From Raffaelea ambrosiae (taxonomy: Eukaryota > Ascomycota > Sordariomycetes > Ophiostomatales > Ophiostomataceae): a DNA stretch of 64,000 nucleotides. The notes below the pieces were generated by a model that made no database searches, was not told the origin of the DNA, and saw nothing but the letters and a program-made list of their open reading frames with translations. The stretch is from NCBI GenBank assembly GCA_002778195.1, contig PCDI01000002.1, positions 310,001-374,000 of the forward strand. The letters run 5' to 3'. Position 1 is the stretch's first letter, and each line of letters opens with the position of its first letter. Below are positions 55,680 to 64,000 of the stretch, piece after piece. The position numbers were made by a program, and so were the translations under genes.

Positions 55680-58600
55680 ACAGTCTACTGCTGACAGTTT
55701 GCTTGCGGCTCGACTCAGTTTGGTTGTCGAATATTCTTTCAACTTATTCGCTCGACCCTTTCTCTCATCACAATTTGAACCCACTCTTGGTCCTACTTTT
55801 CGATCTTCTCATTGGGTTCTTCACCAAGACTGATCCCAAATTTTGGGTCACATTTTTTTACTATTGGTTTTTTTTCTCCCGTTTCATGGTTGGACACAGC
55901 GATTGCAGCATTTACACAGCGTTTGATTTGGGATAGATTTTATTTTGGAGATACCTTATCTTGTTGGGGTAGAAGGAGAGCTTTTGGAAAACTGGGAGGC
56001 CCATGATACACATCGAATGGCATCGCATATGAGAATATGCTAACAATGGAATCAAAAATGAACATATATCTCGGAAAATATGGGGCGGAGATGGGATTGG
56101 AATACAAAAAAAATTAAGGCATTGCTAGGGGCGGTTGGGTATATATGATCATGGACAAGCACAGGGAGGGAAAGTCTGGCTACATGAGACGTAATGAAAA
56201 GGAACAACACGCATACACACTGGACATGTTGACCATGTTGGACAGAAAGATGATACGCACAGGAACATCCACACACATTACGACCAATTACTTTGGATAT
56301 TGAGGACATCTTCATTGATAGACAAAATGCAAGAAACGTTGAAACATTAAACAACGAGAACAGGAGAAACACGGGCATGGTGTGCCTAGAGCTGGTTCTC
56401 TCACAATGTATCTCCAAAACAGCTAACGGTCCTCTTTACGCCTGGGGCAAGTAACAGGAATGGAGAATGCAACGGTTATCTCGCTCCGGTGCCATAGATT
56501 CATAGCGCGACATCGTATCTGTTGATCAACGGTTTGTTCAGCTGGTTGCCGAAGGCTGTGCAAGACTGTGCTGCCTTGACGTTGCACGTTCCTCCATTAT
56601 CTCCACGTGTTCCCGTTCCTTCGCCGATGCGACAGGGTCGGGCGCTGAAGGATGTAAAGACATCTGCAATCGAGGGTCGGCTGACGTACTTATGTGCCAT
56701 AGTAATGGTTACGCGACCGATGGGTTTTAATTGGGACAACTGAACTGGTCGACAGCTGAACTGGCCAAGAGCCTTTTCCGCCTTGCTATCGCACCTCACA
56801 ACCCATCTATTGTCTCCAAGAAACGGGGCAGCAAAATTAAACCTTCTGGCTGCGCCTCTTATCGATATTTACTGGAGGTATATGAAGTTACTCTAAGATA
56901 CATGAGGTATCTTACAGCTAACAAGCGACAGTAATGCGTGGTCACGTGAGTTCATTCAATAGGGATTCCAGTGATCGTGGAGAAGCCATTGAAAGCTTCA
57001 CACAAAGAGGTGCCAATTGGACAGAATCTTTCTGGGCCTTTTGCGCGTCTTCTGTCCGTCTCCATGTACAGAGAAACACATGCCAAAAATAAACATTAGT
57101 GGTCATCCACTGGTGTTGCACCCAAGCTCAGGGGGTGGTGCTAATTTCCCAGTTTCCCCTCTAGCATAGGGCAAGCTTTTCTTGGCAGGATCGACCTTTG
57201 AGCTACATAGTACACGCCTGTACTCGCACAAATTAACTGAATAAAAACACTGTAACTTGGCTACAGCTCGACCTCTTCAAGGCCCCCCTTCTATTCGCTA
57301 TCGCTTCCTCGCATGTGCATGTGGACCGAACCAAGACAGGAGACAGGAGGCAAAAAAAATGGAAGAAAAATAACTTCTGGCTTAAGGGCGCTCAATCTCA
57401 GACAACCGGAAAGGAGCCAAAGAGAAGGAACCAACCATGCGACGGAAAGGTGCTTCCGCCGGGGCATCTCATTGCAGACAGCGGACAGCGGGCCCTTCTA
57501 GTGGCAAAGGGGGGGATCAGTTCTCCAACCGGAGGGACGAAGCCGTGTTGTCCGTGCCTGCATGACACTGGCAACGGCCATAGGGTATTCACTCTGACAT
57601 AGTTAGTACGAGTTAAGAGCGATGTGGCACATTGAGTGGCCGTGCATGACTACGCAAACAGGGCGGAAGAGTGGTCTGTCTAAAGTGGCCGCCAGTGTGG
57701 TCACAATACTATGTAAGACAGGTCACTCATGCTACCCAATAATACCCACCAGTCTGTTGTCATCGCACCTGCCCTTTGTACGGAGTACGAGTGTACAGCC
57801 CGTAGTGTGCTGTGCTCTTTCCACTCCCCGACTTCCTTGCCTGTTTTCCACTAGCGCAGTTCGTATTCTTTTCTGGGGCGTGCACCACAAGCAAAACCCC
57901 ACGATAGGTGGAAGGGGCTGTGTTCTCTTCTTTTCGTTGCGAGGAGGAAGGTGCGATGCTGAACGGTGGCTCATAACCGAAGCATTCTCTTTTCACCTTT
58001 GTTCGCTTTTCCACTGCCCGCTTTTCTTGTTCGCTCGTTTTTCTTGGCCTCGTTTTTATTTTCTCGCTCGTTTGCCCGAGACAACATCACTCACAGCTGG
58101 CCGCTGCGATCCACTTGAACTGTCCACTGGCAGGCTCGTGAATGGTGCAAAAAGCATAAACTCGTTTTCGAGACCACTCCATATTAAGCTTATTCCAGAC
58201 ACTGACCTTTCCTCTTTGGTGCTGTCGGCTTATTATTTTCACTGGTACGAAAAGCAAAGCTGCAATATTTCAGGGACGACACCTGCCTGGCACACAAGTC
58301 TCCTCCTGGTCTGATGCCGAGTGATTTTCTTGTTGTTCGTGCCTGCGTTTCTGGGACTGTCCTGTAGGATACCTGCTTCGTGCCTGCCGTGTTTTCTTGG
58401 ACCCTTGTTTATTTTTATTTTGGCTCTCTATTTCCTGCTCTCTGCGTCCGGCGCTCTGCACGGCGCTCCTTCCTGTTGTCCAGCGCACCTTCTTCTTCCT
58501 GTAGCGCGTCCGCCGCTTCCATGTCACTCGCTCGCACATAGATAGACACACACACACACCACACACAACACACACCCCTGTCCATCGCCCCTTCCCTCCG

Positions 58601-59475
58601 CATCACCCGTTTTTGCCGGGTGAATTTCACGCTCGCATATTTATCTTCGTTGTTGTTATTACGGGCTATTGATTGTTGTTGGTGGCCCTGATCGACCACC
58701 CTTACAGGGTAGTTATTAGTGCTTGCTTTCCTGGGCACTTTCCTGCTTTTCCTGTTTTTGCAACGCCGCTCTCTCCTTGTGGTCTCGTTCTGTTGGACTG
58801 CTGTGCTGGCTAGCCGTCATCTTCTGGCTCGACTTTCCCATTGTGCTCTTCCTGCTGGACTGGCCCTCTTCCTCCTTTGTCCCACCCCCATAATAATACT
58901 TTTGTACATGTACATAGTATCATATGGTGGCCTTCTTTTTCTCTCCCTGGCAGCCTCTTTCTTGTCTTTCTAGTTTCGCTTCTAGTCTGTCTGATCGCAT
59001 CGCGCATTACGTCGCCGACTGTCTCTGCGACCGACTGTCACTGTCAGCGCGTCCCGACCTTCCCGCCGTCTGGGTGGCTTCCTCGTCCTCTTCCTTCCTC
59101 TGTCTCTCGCTCTTTGTCATCTTTGTCTTTTATTTCCCCCTGGCAGCCTTCAGCGTGCTGCCAGCCCACAACCACGAGCGAAACTACGCATTTTTGTCTT
59201 CGACTTTCGCTTCCACTTCGCGTTCGAGCTCGGCTTGCCATTTGGCTTCATCAGATTCCAACTCCACGTCTTCCCACCCGCCCGACACCTCCTCCGACTC
59301 TGACCTCTTTGTCGATTCACGATCGTTCTCGGCCTCCACCACCTCCACCTCCGGCGTCCTACCCAGACGATGATCCATAAGACATCGCCCATAGCCTAAC
59401 TCCAACCCAACCACGGATTCGACACCACCGTCCCTCGCCACTCGTTTTGCTTTTCTCGCTCGTTCGCTTTCCATC
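55680..59475. other. Long intergenic region, polyQ gene to FLC gene
   Basis: About 3.8 kb with no supportable gene. It contains three TACATAGTA/TACTATGTA motifs (57204, 57707, 58911). A strongly pyrimidine-biased stretch upstream of the FLC start (about 58700-59475) is typical of fungal promoters and leaders. A nine-codon uORF starts at 59370. Confidence 0.55.
59370..59399 (+). promoter_or_regulatory. Nine-codon uORF upstream of the FLC gene
   Basis: An ATG at 59370 opens nine codons ending in TAA at 59397-59399, 76 nt before the main start. It acts only if the mRNA leader reaches this far upstream, which the sequence does not show. Confidence 0.3.
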
Positions 59476-62149
59476 ATGAGGTGGCTTTCGATCCTCCTCG
59501 CCGTCTTCACGGCCCTCCTCCCACGCGTCGCCGTCGCCGACGAACACATTCTGCGCTCGACCTCCCTCAACACCTGCCAGCAGAACTCCGAGTTCACGGC
59601 GTCGCTGCTCAACATCGTCTTTACCCCCAACAACAACACCGCTTACGTCCACATCGCCGCGGTCTCGTCCATCGAGGGCTACACCGTCTTCGACCTCACC
59701 ATCACCGTCTACGGCTACAGCTTCCTGCGCCGCACTGTCAACCCCTGTGATGTGGGCCTGCCGGGTCTCTGTCCCATGGTCGCCGCCAAGACCGACTCGC
59801 CGCCCTTCAACTTGGCCGTCGGCGACGGTGCCACCTCGCAGGTCCCCGGCATCGCGTACACCTTCCCCGATCTCGATGCCAAGGTGAAGGTGCTCGTCAA
59901 CATGACCAGCGGCGACAATGCCGGCAAGACTGCTGCGTGTCTCGAGCTCAACGTGTCCAACGGCAAGACGGTCGATCTCGCGGCCATCAAGTGGGCCTCC
60001 GCCATGGTCGTGCTCGCCGCCCTGCTCGCCTCCGCTCTCATCGACTACCTGGGCCATTTCAACGCCGCCTCCCACGTGCGCGTGTCCGCCCTGGCCTTGT
60101 TTACCTACTTCCAGGCCCAGGCCATGATCGGCCTCTGCGGCATGTCCTTCCCGCCCGCCGTGCAGGCCTGGACCCAGAACTTTCAGTGGTCGCTTGGTAT
60201 CATCAAGATCGGCTTCATGCAGAGTGTTCTGACTTGGTACCAGCGCTCCACCGGCGGCACCCCGTCGAACCTGTTCACATCGCTGCAAGACGTGTCTGTG
60301 GCCATTGAGAAGCGTGGCCTTTTGCCTAGCCCCTTGACGATCAGCCCCTCGGCTGGAGCTATGGATGTCATCACGGCCCGGTCGCCATCGCGTTTGGCAA
60401 CCCTGGCCCGTCGCGGCCTCGTGCGCAACAGCTCCGGCAGCTACGTCGTCTTTGGCATCCAGCGCGTGGCCTTCAAGGCCGGCATCGAGCCGTCAAACAT
60501 TTTCATGACGATGATCGGCTTCTTCACGGCGTTGATGGTCTGTGCCGTCATTCTGGCCGCCTTGGCCAAGGCCTTTTTTGAGGTGGCCGTCAAGATGAAG
60601 TGGATCGACAACCAGGACGAGCGTGCCCACGAGTTCCGCCACGGCTGGCGTACCATTATGAAGGGTCTGCTGTTTCGCTGCGCCCTGGCCGGCTATCCTG
60701 CCGTGGCCATTTTCTGCCTCTACGAGTTTACGCAAAACGACTCCGCCGCCGAGATTGTGAACGCCGTTTTCTACCTCTTGGCCGTCACCGCCGCCCTGTG
60801 CTTTGCCTCGTACAACGTCATTCGCGTTGCCTCGCGCTCGATTACCCTGCACCGCAACCCGGCCTACATCCTGTTCTCCGACCCGCACACGCTGAACAAG
60901 TGGGGTGCCTTTTACGTCCAGTTCCGTGCCTCCGGCTACTACTTTTCGGCTCCTTGGATCGCGTACATTTTTGTCAAGTCTTGCTTCATTGCGTTTGGGC
61001 AGAAATCCGGTGTTACTCAGGCCATTGGCCTCATTATGATTGAGGCCGCGGCCTTGATCACAGCATGTATGGTTTTTTTTTTTTTTCCCTTTGCCCTTTC
61101 ATCATATCCTTGTCTGTCCCATCATGCCAAGGCCCCTCTGCTAACAATACCCAGCTGTTATGCGCCCGTGGATGGACAAGAGCACCAACTCGTTCCACGT
61201 CACCATCTGCATTGTCAACTTTTTGAATGCCATTTTCCTGCTCATCTTCTGCAATGTCTTTGACCAGCCTGCTCTGGCCAATGGCATCATTGGCGTGGTC
61301 TTTTGGATCCTGAACGCAGCCGTCACTCTGATTCTGCTCCTGATGATCATCATCAACACCGCCCTGATCTTCTTCCGCAACAACCCCGACACCCGTTACA
61401 ATTTCATGGCCGACGACCGCACGTCCTTTGTGAAGTCGCAGTCCAATCTGGCCACGAACGAGCTCGAAGCCCTGGCTATGACTGCACGTGGCGAGACACC
61501 AGGTGGCGGATCGGCGTCCCAGCTGGCGGCATCGGCCCAGGGCCGCAACGGTACCCGTGACCGCCTCCTGAAACTGGACGACGACGAGACCGACTCGATC
61601 ATTTCCGAATTCCGGCCGCCCTACGGCCAGCAACGGCGGCTGAACGAGAAACGGTCCTCTGGATTTGGTAGCACGCTAGACGTGGCCAGCCAGACACGGT
61701 CACGCGCCAGCTCGATGAACGAGAAGCGCTTCAGCTCCGGCGCCCCAAGCCGGACGGGTTTGATTCCTGATGCGGACGGCATGGGCCAGCCACCAAATAC
61801 GCCACCCGTGCCAGCGTTGCCGATAGAAGACGGCGGCTCGCGTGCCAGCCCACGAGCGAGCCTAAGGGCAGCCAGCGGCTTGTATGTCCCGTCACCGGAG
61901 TCGTCCTATGGCAGCGGTTCGAGCGGTGCGCGTGGCACGCCGCCGCCAAACTACCGGCAGGTGAACAACATAAGTCCGGACGACTTGCAGAACGGAAGGT
62001 AAGCAACAATCCTCCGTTCCTGGTGTGTGCGGTCCACAAAAGGGTCAAAATAATACCAAAATGGACCGACCATGCAAGAGACAGACGCTTACGGCCTGAG
62101 CAGTCCGAGTCAGGGTCCATGGAGGCGAGGTGTTGGGTATGAGCATTAA
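59476..62149 (+). CDS. FLC/TRP-like membrane protein (ML-like domain + TRP-type channel)
   Basis: The model is join(59476..61066, 61155..61998, 62104..62149), giving 826 residues. Family knowledge: fungal FLC and Pkd2-like proteins sit in the ER, Golgi or plasma membrane and are linked to FAD transport, calcium homeostasis and wall integrity. The signal peptide is residues 1-21 (MRWLSILLAVFTALLPRVAVA). The luminal ML-like domain is about 25-165, with paired Cys (LNTCQQN, NPCDVGLPGLCPMV, AACLELNV). Nine or so membrane segments follow from about 175 to 610 (FFTALMVCAVILAALAKAFF, FRASGYYFSAPWIAYIFVK). The cytoplasmic Ser-rich tail includes RSRASSMNEKRFSSG. The first intron is 88 nt (GTATGG, CTAAC, CCCAG) and restores LITASVMRPWMDK. 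A second donor, AAG|GTAAGC at 61999, coincides with an apparent stop. Splicing to AG 62103 adds a short last exon ending in PWRRGVGYEH, which resembles the family C terminus. Without that splice the protein would be 812 residues. Confidence 0.92.
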
Positions 62150-62729
62150 TAATTGCAAAGTTAATCATTTCGTCACGTATTATTGGAGCTGGTTTCTGCA
62201 TTCTAATTTCCATCTTTACTGTTGTTTGTTGTTCTTGTTTTTCTTCCCGTCTTCTGTTTAAAGCCTGTTAATAGTTTATTTTTGTTTTGGGACGACCAAA
62301 GGCGCACATCATGTCTGTAAATAACAACCAAAGAACTTGATTACCGGCGTTGGAAATGAAGTTTGTTCGAGAGAAATAAAGACAGACAGAAAAGATTGTG
62401 TATTGGGGTTTCGCATTCTACTTGCATATGTCTCTCTGTCTACGTCATGAATCCACATCACGAATCCACATCACGAATTCACACTCTCACGAGCGAATCA
62501 TGTATGGCCCTCTAATTGTGGATCTCTTCAACGGCACGATCCGTGGACGTGCAGGGATCGACGCCGAGGAATGCCACGGATAATGGAGTCTTCTTGTTAC
62601 CAAGATCCATGTTGTTTCAGAGATGTGCAAACATGCCTTTTTTTTAGACATACACAGGTCTCCTCTTTTCCTCTAGATCCATTTCTGTCCCCCCGCTCCC
62701 CTCCCCCCTCCTGGGCTGCCCTCATCACC
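62150..62729. other. Convergent intergenic region, FLC / LPMO 3' ends
   Basis: About 0.6 kb between two converging genes. I see only AT-rich 3'-UTR-like sequence with a short direct repeat (ATCCACATCACGA, near 62452-62475). Confidence 0.6.
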
Positions 62730-63649
62730 CTAACCACTCCACACAGCCGGTCCTGGCGGCACATAGGTATCTGTCGTGACTTTGCCCAGGTTGACCAGGA
62801 TGCCTGGGTCGTTGGTCTTGTAGACACCGGGGAAGGCGACAAGCGGACCGGGCGTACCCAAGCCGCCACCGGTGATCTTGATCTGCGAGCAGGCCAGGTA
62901 GAACTGGGCGCCGTCGGCGGTCTGGGCGAGGTGGAGGGCGATTTGTTCGACACGCAGGAGGTAGTCGCCGTCAGGGGTGGCCGCGGGAATGGTAGCGTTG
63001 GCGGTTGTATAGGTATCTTGGGAAAGTTAGAAGATGCAGAAAGAATTGAGAGAGACGAGAAGGGGGGTGCTGCCTGCAAGCGAAGCGAGGAGGGAAAGAG
63101 AGACAACAAAATACGAAGAAAGTGCATTGAAAACTTCACGGTGACCCCCCTCTAAGCGACAGAAGCGAGAACCGAAAAAAACAAGAACTTGCTTTGGTTC
63201 GTCCACGTCATTTGGTGACTCCGGTCGTCTACAATCGGATGCTCCGTGTGGAACTTGAACCACACGGCGCCGCTGCCGTCCCAGTCGGTGACGGCGCCAC
63301 CCCCCTCGGGCACCTTGGCCAGGTAGTACTGCGTCGGCCCCGGGTGGTTGATCTGCTGGGTGGAGATGTAGTGGACAGTGGCGCCGGCGGGGACGGTGGC
63401 GACATTGGGGGCGGTGCGGGCCTGGTAGCAGCGGATGTCGGGGCTGGCGACGTTGGTGACGCCGGACTTGGACTGGGCGTTCTTGGTCATCCGGGTGACG
63501 GACCAGTCGGTGGCGTCGGCGGGCTGGCCATTGACGACGAGGCGCGGGAAGGTATCTTTAGTAGACTTGACTTCTGCAGTGGGTGGGAGAGGGGAGTCCT
63601 GCTAAACGAACTGCCTTACAATGAGCCTGCGCGGCCGAGGCCAGGAAAA
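62730..63649 (-). CDS. AA9 lytic polysaccharide monooxygenase (5' end missing)
   Basis: The model is complement(join(62730..63016, 63193..63555, 63620..>63649)). The start codon and most of the signal peptide lie in the final gap. It is a secreted copper enzyme that oxidatively cleaves cellulose or related glycans. The visible signal-peptide tail ends AAQA, followed by the mature His1, giving HYTFPRLVVNGQ after splicing. The second histidine-brace residue is in INHPGPTQYYLAKV. The axial Tyr is in AQFYLACSQI. The Cys of DIRCYQ and LACSQI fit the conserved disulfide. The mature enzyme is about 217 residues, ends in VWSG and has no CBM1. The first intron (63556-63619) has donor GTAAGG. The second (63017-63192) appears to use a GC donor (GCAAGT) with a CTAAC branch and AAG acceptor. 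This is the only choice I found that gives the in-frame, family-like TNQNTYTTANATIP. Confidence 0.93.
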
Positions 63650-64000
63650 NNNNNNNNNNNNNNNNNNNNNNNNNNNNNNNNNNNNNNNNNNNNNNNNNNN
63701 NNNNNNNNNNNNNNNNNNNNNNNNNNNNNNNNNNNNNNNNNNNNNNNNNNNNNNNNNNNNNNNNNNNNNNNNNNNNNNNNNNNNNNNNNNNNNNNNNNNN
63801 NNNNNNNNNNNNNNNNNNNNNNNNNNNNNNNNNNNNNNNNNNNNNNNNNNNNNNNNNNNNNNNNNNNNNNNNNNNNNNNNNNNNNNNNNNNNNNNNNNNN
63901 NNNNNNNNNNNNNNNNNNNNNNNNNNNNNNNNNNNNNNNNNNNNNNNNNNNNNNNNNNNNNNNNNNNNNNNNNNNNNNNNNNNNNNNNNNNNNNNNNNNN
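63650..64000. other. Sequence gap to the window end
   Basis: Undetermined bases that remove the 5' end and promoter of the LPMO gene. Confidence 1.

Noticed and set aside
1..64000. CRISPR arrays, prokaryotic operons or transposase genes
   Set aside because: The window is fungal. I found no regular repeat-spacer array and no transposase or reverse transcriptase motifs.

Overview
The window looks like nuclear DNA of a filamentous ascomycete, probably a sordariomycete. The protein genes carry short introns with GTRNGY donors and CTAAC-type branch sites. The families are typical of Pezizomycotina: AA9 lytic polysaccharide monooxygenase, PL3 pectate lyase, FLC/TRP-like channel, Cdc25-type RasGEF and Ach1 CoA-transferase. 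Intergenic spaces are long and full of homopolymer and microsatellite tracts. I could not assign a species. There are sequence gaps at 30698-30722, 49792-50011 and 63650-64000, and a single N at 27040.

Layout. 1 to about 12.5 kb holds no gene I can support, but it is strikingly enriched in short TAC(N2-3)GTA motifs. 12.5-17.8 kb (+): a RasGEF with a probable long leader intron and an upstream ORF that overlaps its start codon. 19.7-21.6 kb (-): Ach1-type CoA-transferase. 23.9-25.5 kb (-): UNC93-like transporter. 25.5-31.0 kb: gene-free, with an assembly-type duplication around the single N. 31.0-32.8 kb (-): MFS (SV2/sugar-porter type) transporter. 35.5-37.0 kb (-): PL3 pectate lyase with an unusual acidic linker. 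38.0-38.2 kb (+): a U6 spliceosomal RNA gene interrupted by a spliceosomal-type intron. 38.6-40.4 kb (-): Dal5-like anion:cation symporter. 41.4-43.3 kb (-): sugar-lactone oxidase with a premature stop. 46.5-49.0 kb (+): fungal C2H2-like zinc-finger protein. 50.6-55.7 kb (+): 1680-residue polyQ, low-complexity protein. 59.5-62.1 kb (+): FLC/TRP-like membrane protein. 62.7-63.65 kb (-): AA9 LPMO, whose 5' end is lost in the final gap.

The genes do not form one obvious pathway. The pectate lyase lies between two transporter genes, with a lactone oxidase beyond, and the LPMO is a second secreted plant-polymer enzyme. Together they suggest a plant-associated or saprotrophic life style. Ach1 (CoA transfer between acetate, propionate and succinate) and Cdc25 (Ras activation in nutrient signalling) are housekeeping or signalling genes. 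All six protein genes between 19.6 and 43.3 kb lie on the minus strand. The RasGEF upstream of them and the next three genes to the right lie on the plus strand.

The most notable item is the U6 gene. Its catalytic ACAGAGA box is split as ACA|GAGA by a 65-nt intron with a GTACGT donor, a GCTAAC branch site and an AG acceptor. The intron also carries a perfect Pol III B-box consensus (GWTCRANNC). Exon boundaries of the spliced genes were worked out by hand from splice motifs, reading phase and family sequence. Every proposed model closes in frame.
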